A DNA stretch of 64,000 bases from Limnobaculum allomyrinae (GTDB lineage: Bacteria; Pseudomonadota; Gammaproteobacteria; Enterobacterales; Enterobacteriaceae). The position numbers and the translations under genes are program-made. Below, one piece after another: positions 1 to 7,556 of this stretch; positions within the stretch are counted from its first letter, which is position 1; each line of letters opens with the position of its first letter. The notes beneath the pieces were generated by a model that saw nothing but the letters and a program-made list of their open reading frames with translations, had not been told where the DNA came from and ran no database searches. The stretch lies in assembly GCF_016649425.1 (NCBI RefSeq), contig NZ_JADRCR010000001.1:248001-312000 (forward strand). Reading direction: 5' to 3'.

Positions 1-2
1 TA

Positions 3-467
3 AAAGAAGCCGCAATCGCATCCGGATTAGATTCTGACCTTGCCAGACAGCTGGATGAAAACTGGAAAAATCTTCAACCATGGTCTGAAGCAGCGTCAGT
101 GCTTAGTCTGTTAAAGCAGGATTACCAGTTAGGCGTAGTCACCAATTGCTCCGAGCGCTTAGGGTATATGGCAGCAGAACAAGTAGGGGTTCCTTTTGAT
201 ATTGTTGTCACCTCCGATCGGGCAGGGTTTTATAAGCCCGACCCAAGGCCTTATCAGTTGGCTCTGGATCTGGCGGGTGTCACGGCAAAAGAGGCCATTT
301 TTGTGGCTGGTTCAGCTTATGACCTGATTGGAACGGCAAAAGTGGGTATTCCTACATTCTGGCATAATAGAATTGGCCTGAAAGCACCAGAACAGGCGCC
401 TTTGCCAATTGAAGAGATGCCAACATTAAACGATCTGCCTGCGGCGATAGAAAAGTATATTAGTTAA
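3..467 (+). CDS. HAD-family hydrolase, C-terminal part (5' end outside window)
   Basis: The frame is open from base 3, so the start lies upstream of the window. Visible motifs fit a haloacid-dehalogenase-type phosphatase: a VVTNCS stretch (HAD motif II, Thr/Asn/Ser), SDRAGFYKPDPRPY (motif III, Lys then PDP) and AGSAYDLIGTAKVGIPTFWHN (motif IV region, followed by the usual 'aging substrate' loop). Motif IV normally ends in acidic residues; here one Asp is seen, so the exact catalytic set is uncertain. The nucleophile motif DxD would lie upstream. The protein is probably a cytosolic 2-haloacid-dehalogenase-like or small-molecule phosphatase. A terminator hairpin follows about 25 bases downstream. 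Confidence 0.8.
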   Translation, partial: KEAAIASGLDSDLARQLDENWKNLQPWSEAASVLSLLKQDYQLGVVTNCSERLGYMAAEQVGVPFDIVVTSDRAGFYKPDPRPYQLALDLAGVTAKEAIFVAGSAYDLIGTAKVGIPTFWHNRIGLKAPEQAPLPIEEMPTLNDLPAAIEKYIS

Positions 468-491
468 ATTAACCGGTTAGCTACTATAAGC

Positions 492-522
492 AAAAGCCAC
501 TGATTATTATTTAGTGGCTTTT
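492..522 (+). terminator. Intrinsic terminator of the HAD gene
   Basis: Ten-base perfect stem AAAAGCCACT / AGTGGCTTTT with an 11-base loop. The T-rich 3' arm serves as the U-tract. Confidence 0.75.
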
Positions 523-533
523 CTATATATGAG

Positions 534-546
534 GTGACAATGTCAC
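534..546. promoter_or_regulatory. GTGACA-A-TGTCAC palindrome
   Basis: Perfect 6-base inverted repeat with one central base, upstream of the DUF1801 gene. The same half-sites recur at 8187-8199. It looks like an operator for a dimeric regulator, but the regulator is not identified. Confidence 0.35.
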
Positions 547-654
547 AAAAAACCTCTGTTGAAGCCTAAATAACGATAATCCCCCAACATTCCGCAAAAA
601 TTCACCTACTACATATACTCAATGAATCCACCAAATATTTTATGAGGATCATTG

Positions 655-1026
655 ATGAATCCATCACAACAGATAGATAAATTGATTGCTGAGCTCTGCG
701 ACTGGCGAGGAGAAATGCTGACTGAGATCCGTCAGTGCATGCTTGAGGCCGATCAACAAATTGTTGAAGAGTGGAAATGGAAAGGTAGCCCGGTGTGGTC
801 TTGTAGTGGAATGATTGCGGTGGCAAATGCTCATAAAGAAAAGGTAAAAATCACCTTTTCCCACGGTGCCAGCCTTGAGGATCCTGATAAACTTTTTAAC
901 GCAGCGCTTGATGGTAAAGTGTGGCGCGCCATTGATTTTTTTGCAGGTGATAAAATCAATCAGCCTGCGTTGAAGGCACTTATCCTGGCGGCGATAGATT
1001 ACAACCAGAAAAATAAAAGAGGATAA
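655..1026 (+). CDS. DUF1801 (YdhG-like) domain protein
   Basis: About 123 residues, the full length of a single DUF1801 domain. It carries the features expected of that fold: an N-terminal helix ending in a basic/acidic stretch, EEWKWKGSPVWSCSGMIAVANAHKEKVKITFSHGA in the middle (shown here only to mark residues of the core strands), and a C-terminal helix around ALKALILAAIDYN. The ATG at 655 is preferred over the TTG at 652 because GAGGA at 644-648 is six bases away. The molecular function of the family is unknown; members are small cytosolic proteins. The family call rests on recognition of the pattern. Confidence 0.7.
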   Translation: MNPSQQIDKLIAELCDWRGEMLTEIRQCMLEADQQIVEEWKWKGSPVWSCSGMIAVANAHKEKVKITFSHGASLEDPDKLFNAALDGKVWRAIDFFAGDKINQPALKALILAAIDYNQKNKRG

Positions 1027-1336
1027 ACTTCTTAAACAATATCGGGGTCAGATTGAAGGTGGTATTCGTTTGCGCCATTTTGAGCATTTTGAGCATTTTG
1101 ATGAGCAGAGTGAAAGACGTTACTTTGTTTTAAAAGGAAAAGTTTACTCTTCCGATAACCTTATACCAACTCTGGCTACTGAGATTGCCAAAGGGATTGG
1201 AAGTCCTTTTTTCACTATAGATATGGCAAACAATGATGCCGGAGAACTTAGATTGATAGAAATCGGTGATAGGCAAGTTTCAGATATAAAAGAATGGCCT
1301 GCGCAGCGTTTGGTGCAAATACTGAATTTACTATAA
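998..1336 (+). pseudogene. C-terminal remnant of an ATP-grasp domain protein
   Basis: The frame is open from 998 but has no convincing start or ribosome site; the first possible start is a TTG at 1070. The residues match only the end of the ATP-grasp domain family often labelled DUF4343: an RYFVLKGKVYSSD strand pair, then a DMANND turn and LIEIGDRQVSD, which corresponds to the metal-binding 'EigDgqvs' end of the fold. The N-terminal two thirds of such a protein is absent, and its place is taken by the DUF1801 gene, whose end overlaps this frame. A short tandem run FEHFEHFD (near 1078-1100) suggests local slippage. I read it as a gene fragment, not a working ligase. Confidence 0.5.
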
Positions 1337-1385
1337 AATTCGACTATTATTCAGCAATCGACAGGCTAATAAATTGAGTAACAAA

Positions 1386-1808
1386 ATGAATTTCCCTAAA
1401 GTAATCGCCTTAAGTTTTTTGTTTGCCTCCACCGCTTATGCGGCCAATGAAAACAAAGGTTTCTCTCTGGCATCTCTGACCAGTCTGTTAAGCGGAGGAG
1501 CTCAGGCAGTCACCGCTAAAACCATGAGTAATACTGCGGGCGTGATGGAGTACTGTGTAAAGAGAAAGATCACTGAAGCGACCGATCCTGAAAATATCAA
1601 AAATAAACTGAAAGAGAAGCTGGGCCTGAACGACAGCAAAGCCAGCCAGCAAAAAGATTATCAGGATGGCTTACATGGTTTGCTCAAACTTAAGAATGAT
1701 AAGGTGCTTGACCTCAATGCCCTTGGCAGTTCTGCATTAGGGGAAAAGGTTAAATCTAAAGCTTGTGATGTAGCGCTAAGTCAGGGCGTTAATTTTATCA
1801 CTAAATAA
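1386..1808 (+). CDS. yjjA: YjjA-like exported protein (DUF2501 type)
   Basis: A 140-residue protein with a signal peptide (MNFPK then a hydrophobic run ending STAYAA). The mature part has LTSLLSGGAQAVTAKTMSNTAGVMEYC and a second Cys near the end (SKACDVAL), the two-cysteine pattern of the YjjA/DUF2501 family, so a disulfide in the periplasm is likely. The function is not known. ATG at 1386 gives a compact signal peptide; an in-frame TTG at 1374 would add four residues and cannot be excluded. It stands alone, with a hairpin just after it. Confidence 0.7.
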   Translation: MNFPKVIALSFLFASTAYAANENKGFSLASLTSLLSGGAQAVTAKTMSNTAGVMEYCVKRKITEATDPENIKNKLKEKLGLNDSKASQQKDYQDGLHGLLKLKNDKVLDLNALGSSALGEKVKSKACDVALSQGVNFITK

Positions 1809-1822
1809 GCTAATTTCCGTAC

Positions 1823-1849
1823 AACGGTATGTTTAACCAACATACCGTT
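1823..1849. terminator. Hairpin after the yjjA-like gene
   Basis: Perfect 11-base stem AACGGTATGTT / AACATACCGTT with a 5-base loop. No clear T-tract follows, so it may be a weak terminator or an RNA-stabilising hairpin. Confidence 0.5.
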
Positions 1850-2017
1850 CATCATTCCACGCTGATATTCGCTCTTCCTTTCATTACCCTACAAGACATT
1901 AAGCAAAAGTATTCAATTCTGATAAAATTTGCACGATTAATGAGTCTATTTGCACGATATTCTGCGTCCAATATTAATACAATGTTTGAACTTTAATGGT
2001 TAAACAAAGGTATTTTT

Positions 2018-2566
2018 ATGAATAAGTACACTGGTATTGCGGCGCTAATGCTTGTTTCTTTATCTGTTCAGGCCGGGGAGTTTCATCTGACAAGTAATGA
2101 AATAAAATCGGATGTGCAGTTATCTGACTCGCTGGTTTTTCAGGGATTTGGTTGTGATGGTGGGAATAAATCACCATCTCTTGTTTGGTCTGGCGCACCA
2201 GAGGGAACAAAAAGTTTTGCGGTTACTGTTTTTGATCCAGATGCGCCCACAGGTAGTGGTTGGTGGCACTGGACGGTGGTAAATATTCCCGCAACGGTTA
2301 ATTCTCTGATGGCCGATGCCGGAAATCAGCAAAACGCTAAGCTTCCGGGTGGTGCAGTTCAGGGCAGAAATGATTTTGGCTATGCAGGGTTTGGTGGTGC
2401 ATGTCCTCCAAAAGGCGATCGGCCACATCATTACCATTTCAAAGTTTGGGCACTGAAAACTGAGAGTCTTCCTATCGATAACGATTCAAGCGGTGCTTTA
2501 GTTGGTTTTATGCTTAATGCCAACAAGCTGGCAACCGCTGAGATAGTGCCCGTTTATGGTCGCTAA
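2018..2566 (+). CDS. YbhB/YbcL family PEBP-like protein, exported
   Basis: 182 residues with a signal peptide (MNKYTGIAALMLVSLSVQAG). The mature part has the phosphatidylethanolamine-binding-protein core: NKSPSLVWSGAPEGTKSFAV, then FDPDAPTGSGWWHWTVVNIP (the DPD and HW ligand-pocket residues) and YxGPxPP-like YAGFGGACPPKGDRPHHYHFKVWAL (Pro-Pro and His pocket). It is closest to the periplasmic YbcL branch. The ligand is unknown. A ribosome site AAAGGT precedes the ATG. It is followed 20 bases later by an AraC-type regulator on the same strand, probably one transcript. Confidence 0.87.
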   Translation: MNKYTGIAALMLVSLSVQAGEFHLTSNEIKSDVQLSDSLVFQGFGCDGGNKSPSLVWSGAPEGTKSFAVTVFDPDAPTGSGWWHWTVVNIPATVNSLMADAGNQQNAKLPGGAVQGRNDFGYAGFGGACPPKGDRPHHYHFKVWALKTESLPIDNDSSGALVGFMLNANKLATAEIVPVYGR

Positions 2567-2586
2567 CGGGAGGTAGAAAATAAAAT

Positions 2587-3393
2587 ATGCAGGCAGATGA
2601 AAATAAAGTGATGAGTTTAAATATGCAGACCATAAGCTCCCGCCATGCCCATGAATTGCATCGGGTAAAATTTCTGATGCCTGCACTCTGCCGGGTCAGA
2701 AGGGGAAAAAAGATCATTCAGTGGGGGGAGCATACAGAAACGGCAGATAACACCCAACTGATTCTTCTTCCCGCAGGTTATCAGTTAAATGTGGCTAATT
2801 ACCCGGAGGATGGCAGCTATCTGGCAGAGATTCTGTATATACCACCCGCTTTAGTCGAGCAATTCAGGAAACAATATCCATCTTCATTAGGCGAGAGTAA
2901 AAAGCCAGGGTTTTGTATCAAATTCAATGCGGAATTGATTTATTGCTGGGATCAAATCACCGATGCTTTTAAGCATAAACTCTCTGATTCGTTAATGGAG
3001 CATATTACACAAGGCATTCTGCTGGTTCTGAAAAATAGTAACGCTGCCAATATCTTGCTATATCAGCAAAATGACTCTTTAGTAAATAAGTGCCAGACCT
3101 TACTGTTGCTGGATCCGGGGACTAACTGGACAGCAAGTCAGGTAGCCAGCCAGATGCATATGGCCATATCGACATTTCATCGCCATCTTGCCGCCGGGGG
3201 AACCAGCTTTCAGGAAATTCTTGATGATGTCAGATTAGGAAATGCATTAAATGCCATCCAAACTACTCAGATTCCCATCAGTGAAATAGCCAGAGAAAAC
3301 GGCTACCGTTGCCCATCTCGTTTTACCTCTCGTTTCCAAAAGCGTTTTCAAATTACGCCAAGGGCACTGCGTCAGGCAATTAAGTCAGAATGA
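2587..3393 (+). CDS. AraC-family transcriptional regulator
   Basis: 268 residues. The C-terminal ~100 residues hold the two helix-turn-helix units of AraC proteins: WTASQVASQMHMAISTFHRHL (HTH1) and IPISEIARENGYRCPSRFTSRFQKRF (HTH2, with the usual A-x-x-x-G-Y/F...S/P-x-F-x-R-x-F-K pattern). The N-terminal half resembles a cupin sensor domain (LILLPAGYQLNVANYP). It follows the PEBP gene closely and may be co-transcribed with it; control of its own neighbour is plausible but inferred. GGGAGG lies about 12 bases before the ATG, a rather long gap. Confidence 0.88.
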   Translation: MQADENKVMSLNMQTISSRHAHELHRVKFLMPALCRVRRGKKIIQWGEHTETADNTQLILLPAGYQLNVANYPEDGSYLAEILYIPPALVEQFRKQYPSSLGESKKPGFCIKFNAELIYCWDQITDAFKHKLSDSLMEHITQGILLVLKNSNAANILLYQQNDSLVNKCQTLLLLDPGTNWTASQVASQMHMAISTFHRHLAAGGTSFQEILDDVRLGNALNAIQTTQIPISEIARENGYRCPSRFTSRFQKRFQITPRALRQAIKSE

Positions 3394-3458
3394 AGAGCGA
3401 AACAGGGAGGCTTTTGTGGCAAAAGGGCTGTCGATGGACAACCCAATATTTTTGTTAG

Positions 3459-4136
3459 TTAATTATTCGCATCGAACTCTGCACGGTTCCAAAGGCTAAA
3501 ATACAGAATATCGCTCCACTGGGAAGCCCCTAAAGGATAGTCAAAACGAGCGTCGTCACAGTCATCATCCAACCGCAATCCATAAAACGCATCGAACTGA
3601 GAATTGCTCTGTTGTTGGGTGGCTTTTTTCAAAATATCACCCGCTTCAATAACATTATCTGGCAGAGCATCAACAGCCGCACCGGCAAGTAAGCAGTTGT
3701 TAATTTCATCTTCAACACAGGCACGTAGCTTGGTTTCTTCGCTTTCAGTCATGGTATCCAGCTCAATGGTTTCCAGCAGAAGATAGCGGTCGCGATGTGC
3801 TTCAAGAAACTGAATTGCCTCTTTCATTTCAGCGATAAGCTGAGGTGCTTCATTGGTTACCAGCGTATTCAAAATGGAGAAAAATTTGTTTAATCGTGCA
3901 AAACCTGTTTCGAAATCACTGCTGATAGCATATAGCCTGGTTTTATTACCTTCGGGTTCGCCAGAAAAACCGTCCGAGATTAACGAAGCGCATAGCTGTG
4001 GGTTTCCTGACATCAGTAACCGATAGGAAAAAGGGATACCGTATGGCCATTCTGAAAGCCCGGAAATGGTTTCAGGACGATCGGCATAAGCGGTGGGTTG
4101 ATTGCTAAGGCTATAGAGATAAGAACGGTTTGCCAT
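3459..4136 (-). CDS. MANRSYLY-family protein of unknown function
   Basis: 225 residues starting MANRSYLYS. ATG at 4136 is chosen because AAGGAG (4142-4147) is five bases upstream; a GTG at 4142 overlaps that site. The protein is acidic, has no membrane segment or signal peptide, and is mostly predicted helix, with conserved-looking blocks WPYGIPFSYRLLMSG, ETGFARLNKFFSIL and LGASQWSDILYFSLWN. Proteins with the same N-terminus occur in other enterobacteria, but I know of no assigned function. It lies 38 bases downstream of pstB on the same strand and may be the last gene of that operon. Confidence 0.7.
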   Translation of the reverse strand: MANRSYLYSLSNQPTAYADRPETISGLSEWPYGIPFSYRLLMSGNPQLCASLISDGFSGEPEGNKTRLYAISSDFETGFARLNKFFSILNTLVTNEAPQLIAEMKEAIQFLEAHRDRYLLLETIELDTMTESEETKLRACVEDEINNCLLAGAAVDALPDNVIEAGDILKKATQQQSNSQFDAFYGLRLDDDCDDARFDYPLGASQWSDILYFSLWNRAEFDANN

Positions 4137-4174
4137 GGTCACTCCTTGTTAACGTATTTTAAAGACATTTTTGT

Positions 4175-4933
4175 TTAAACCTGAGGTTCAATCAGCGCAG
4201 TTAATTTCTTTTCCGTTATCTCATCCGGCTCATTCAAACTCTTTACCATATTGCCACTATCGAAGACAAACAGCCGGTTAGCTAAACGACAGGCTTGAGA
4301 CAGGCTGTGAGAAACCATAATAATGGTATAACGATCAGCTAACTGTTGCAGCAATTGTTCGATATGTTTTGAAGCCAATACATCAAGAGATGCTGTGGGC
4401 TCATCCAGCAGTAAGATTTTAGGCTCCAGAGCCAGAACGCGAGCCAGACATAGTCTTTGTTGCTGACCACCGGATAACCGGGTAGCAGGAGAATGAAGCC
4501 GATCTCGGATTTCAGACCATAAACCGACATCATTCAGACTTTTCTCCACCCGTTGTGAAATTGCTTCGCGGGAGAGGCTGGTTAGCTTTTCCAGCGGCAT
4601 AGCGATATTTCGCCATATACTAACGGGCAATACGTTGGGAGTTTGAAACAGCATTCCAACCCGCAGGCGAAGTGCCGTAACTGACCCCGAGAAAATATCA
4701 GACTGATTCTCTAAACCATTACCCAAGTCTAAACTGAGCTCACCGGTGGTCTGACAGCCGGAATGCTCTTCGTTTAATCGATTGAATGCACGAAGAAAGG
4801 TGGTTTTGCCTGAACCCGAACGCCCAACCAGTACGCTAATTTGATGGGATGGAATATCCAGACTGACGTCATTAACGATAGGTTTACCATCAAAAGTAAT
4901 GGTCAGATGACGAACCTGAGCAGCGTTATTCAT
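4175..4933 (-). CDS. pstB: PstB-like phosphate ABC transporter ATPase
   Basis: 252 residues. Walker A is GRSGSGKT at residues 37-44, the signature is LSGGQQQR, Walker B is ILLLDEPTASLD, and the switch His is in VSHSLSQ. The Q-loop sits in MLFQTPNVLPVSIWRNIAMP, typical of PstB proteins. It should power inorganic phosphate import at the inner membrane with the two permeases encoded just upstream (gap of two bases to pstA). No PhoU gene follows; instead a MANRSYLY-family gene does. Assignment to phosphate rests on PstA/PstC similarity, so a related oxyanion is possible. Confidence 0.85.
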   Translation of the reverse strand: MNNAAQVRHLTITFDGKPIVNDVSLDIPSHQISVLVGRSGSGKTTFLRAFNRLNEEHSGCQTTGELSLDLGNGLENQSDIFSGSVTALRLRVGMLFQTPNVLPVSIWRNIAMPLEKLTSLSREAISQRVEKSLNDVGLWSEIRDRLHSPATRLSGGQQQRLCLARVLALEPKILLLDEPTASLDVLASKHIEQLLQQLADRYTIIMVSHSLSQACRLANRLFVFDSGNMVKSLNEPDEITEKKLTALIEPQV

Positions 4934-4935
4934 GG

Positions 4936-5817
4936 TTATCCTTTTTTCCAGCGACGGTGATAAGTGCGCTCAATCGCATAAGCAGACAGTAGTAGCCCGC
5001 CAGCCAGCAGTAATAAGATCAGTGCGGCACCAAAACCGCGCTGAAGCTCTTCCTGAGTTTGGTACTGTGCAGCCGTGTAGTAAATAGTAAACGGCAGAGC
5101 CTGAAATTTATCAAAAATCCCATTGGCCAGACCGGCATTTGCCACCACGCCAGTGAGCAAAATAACTGCGGTATCTTCTGCCGCTCGCCCAAAGGCCAGC
5201 ATGATGCCGCCAAGAATTCCGCGGCTGGCAGCAGGGAGTAGAATATGGCGTAAACGCTGGCGGCGGCTAAATCCTAATGCGGCACAGGTGAGACGTAAAT
5301 CTTCAGGAATCGCGTTTAGCGCTTCCCGAGTGGTTAAGACAATAGACGGGAGAATAAGCAAAGCGAGACAAACGGCAGCCAGCAACATACCGGTATTGGC
5401 ATGGGGTAAAAAGGTATAGCGTAAAAACAGAATCAGAGTAAAGCCAAACAAGCCCATAACAATGGAAGGGATGCCCGCCAGAATATCAATGGCGCTACCT
5501 AACCATCTTTTCTGACGCTCATTGGCATATTCAGCCAGATAGATACCGCAGCCAATACCGGGGAACAACGCTATCGCAACCGTCAGGCAAACTAAATGCA
5601 GTGTACCTACACAGGCTGGCCATATTCCGTCCCATACCGGGCGCAGACCGAGAATAGCTTCTTTGGGGGAGACATCACCAAAAAATAACGACAAATTGAT
5701 GGTCGGTAATCCGCGTATTAACAGAAAACCCAACATACAACCCATGGCCAACAACAACAGCAATACGGCCAACCAGCCGATAATATTGAATGTTACGGTT
5801 AACCTATCGACTCTCAT
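4936..5817 (-). CDS. pstA: PstA-like phosphate ABC transporter permease
   Basis: 293 residues with six hydrophobic segments. The EAA-type coupling motif is REALNAIPEDLRLTCAALGFSRRQRLRHILLPA in the second half (quoted in parts: RLTCAALGFSR, RHILLPAASRGILGG), followed by GRAAEDTAVILLTG, a PstA hallmark. The ATG overlaps the end of pstC by four bases (ATGA), so the two are translationally coupled. The protein forms the membrane channel with PstC. Confidence 0.87.
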   Translation of the reverse strand: MRVDRLTVTFNIIGWLAVLLLLLAMGCMLGFLLIRGLPTINLSLFFGDVSPKEAILGLRPVWDGIWPACVGTLHLVCLTVAIALFPGIGCGIYLAEYANERQKRWLGSAIDILAGIPSIVMGLFGFTLILFLRYTFLPHANTGMLLAAVCLALLILPSIVLTTREALNAIPEDLRLTCAALGFSRRQRLRHILLPAASRGILGGIMLAFGRAAEDTAVILLTGVVANAGLANGIFDKFQALPFTIYYTAAQYQTQEELQRGFGAALILLLLAGGLLLSAYAIERTYHRRWKKG

Positions 5818-6695
5818 CGATCAGCCCTACGTTCCAGACGGCGCAGCGCCAGACTCACGCTACCATTAATCAGCAGAAGAATAGCGCCGGCAGCAAACAG
5901 GGAGTTATAGGCCATTCCGCCCACTTCGTTAGCGGTAACCAGAGCCATATGTGCTGTTAGTGTTCGTAAGCTGTCGACAGGTAACGAAGGTAGTTGAGGC
6001 CAGTTCCCGGACAGCATCAAAGCGATCAGAGTATCGCCCACACCACGACCAAAACCTAAGACCAACGCGGTTAATAAACAGCGCCGCCCTTGTGGCAAAA
6101 CAAAGTAAGCAAAAGACTGTAATCGATTAAAACCCAGGGCAGCAGTAGTCAGATGCAGTTGTTCCATGCGCGGGCGAAGTCCCGCTTCCATAACCAGTAC
6201 CATGGTTGGCAGTAGCAGTAAGCTGAGTACCAAAGCCGCAGAAAGCCAGTTCAGGCCGGAACCTCCGCCCATAGCCTCCCGAATTAGTGGTACCAGCAAA
6301 AAGATCGCCACAAATCCGTACACTACGGTAGGAACCGCAGTCATAAAACGAACCAATCCGGCAACAGGGCGAAACAGCAAACGGCGTGAAACCGAAGAAT
6401 AGGGTGCGGATGAATTCAATAACCAACTGCACAAACCCAATGCCAGAGGCCATGCAAGGGCAACAGCAGAAACAGATAACAGCACTGAACCGGCGATCAT
6501 CGGTAAGATACCAAACTGATTTTTAACCGGGTTCCAATGCCATGAGAACAGCTCGATATCATCAGAGCCGTAATTAGAAGTAAATACCGGCAGGGCAAAG
6601 GCGATCACCATAAAGAAAATCAAACCTATGCCGCTGACGGTAAGCGCCGTTGCCAGTTGCAGCAGAAAACCGGCGCTTTTATTGCTATTACTCAC
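5814..6695 (-). CDS. pstC: PstC-like phosphate ABC transporter permease
   Basis: From the GTG at 6695 it has 293 residues; the frame is open further, to 6815, but those codons look unlike a PstC N-terminus. ACAGG lies five bases before this GTG. The first membrane segment starts about ten residues in, and the EAA region reads EQLHLTTAALGFNRLQS ... ALVLGFGRGVGDTLIALMLSGN, typical of PstC. The gene is first in a pstC-pstA-pstB run. A binding-protein gene (pstS), normally just upstream, is absent; an AT-rich stretch occupies that place. A 20-codon ORF ends two bases before the GTG. Confidence 0.82.
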   Translation of the reverse strand: MSNSNKSAGFLLQLATALTVSGIGLIFFMVIAFALPVFTSNYGSDDIELFSWHWNPVKNQFGILPMIAGSVLLSVSAVALAWPLALGLCSWLLNSSAPYSSVSRRLLFRPVAGLVRFMTAVPTVVYGFVAIFLLVPLIREAMGGGSGLNWLSAALVLSLLLLPTMVLVMEAGLRPRMEQLHLTTAALGFNRLQSFAYFVLPQGRRCLLTALVLGFGRGVGDTLIALMLSGNWPQLPSLPVDSLRTLTAHMALVTANEVGGMAYNSLFAAGAILLLINGSVSLALRRLERRADR

Positions 6696-6697
6696 CT

Positions 6698-6760
6698 TTA
6701 CCTGTTGGTAAATATTGCTGTTTTGAAGTCTGTCGAAGCCGGACGTACCGTTTCGCCCAT
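6698..6760 (-). CDS. Possible 20-codon leader ORF upstream of pstC
   Basis: ATG at 6760 has ACAGGT six bases upstream, a better ribosome site than that of pstC itself. It encodes MGETVRPASTDFKTAIFTNR and stops with TAA two bases before the proposed pstC GTG; its last codons contain pstC's own ribosome site. It could be a coupling or leader peptide. Alternatively it is the true N-terminus of PstC separated by a frameshift, since pstC's frame is also open here. Confidence 0.35.
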   Translation of the reverse strand: MGETVRPASTDFKTAIFTNR

Positions 6761-6832
6761 AGTTTACCTGTCTCCGTTGTTGGAGTGAACATATCAAAAA
6801 CACGTAATTACACAATTTAAATTACAGTCCCT

Positions 6833-7470
6833 TTAATTATTAAGAGTAGACTCTATTTCATTAAAAAACTGTCTTATTATATCAATAAAAAATTCAATAG
6901 ATCCTTCATTAAAAACAAGAGTGTCATCCTGAATAATCAATGATCCTTTACTCAACTTGATTAATTGTGAAACTTTTGTTTTATTTTCCTTTTCAATAAT
7001 ACCATTATTATGTATACAAAAATTCCGTATTATTCCCATTGTATTTAATCTATTAATAGTTTCAGAATTTTTTAATTTTAGAATTTTTTCCAAAAATATA
7101 ATACATCTTTTCATGCCTCTTCCATTTAACTCATCTATCTTAAGGGGAAATTGAATAGCATCAATTTTACCTTTACAGAATTTAGATGTATTAAATTCTA
7201 ATATACTATATATGGTTAAAAAAACAGATCGTCTCATCATAGTCGGTAATGTAGATGTATACATTTCCTCTATCTCATCTAGATTTTTAGTAAAAAACAG
7301 AACACAGATGAAGTATTTAGTTCAAGATAGGCCTGTAAAATTAAGATATATTGAATAATCGTAGCTTGACTAAATTCTATGCAATAAGGGCTTAGAACAA
7401 TGAGGAGTGAAGGGATAATACATATAATACTTTTAGATATCTTATTTAACATAATATACATTATACGCAC
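6833..7470 (-). pseudogene. HEPN-like protein gene, apparently frameshifted
   Basis: Two reading frames on the minus strand join into one plausible protein. The upstream part (7279-7470) runs from a GTG at 7470 (ATG alternatives at 7461 and 7452) through a hydrophobic segment and ends FLLKI-stop. The downstream part (6833-7264) is open upstream of its ATG with the residues KNLDEIEEMYTSTLP. A one-base gain in the five-A run (T5 at 7284-7288 on the plus strand) would fuse them as FLLKNLDEIEEMY. The downstream part has an R-x4-H motif (RNFCIH, residues Arg80 and His85 counted from the ATG at 7264), the active-site signature of HEPN ribonucleases. The stretch is far more AT-rich than its neighbours. 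HEPN proteins often act in toxin or antiviral systems; no partner gene is seen here. Confidence 0.45.
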
Positions 7471-7556
7471 CGATAACGATTTAAGCAGTTTCTGGCACTT
7501 TGGTTGCTGTAATTCCTGTCGCTATCCATTTACAGTCACCATATCAAACCTTCAAT

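Noticed and set aside
5059-6402. Several long frames opposite pstA and pstC
   Set aside because: They are antisense shadows; pstA and pstC have full family motifs in the other strand.
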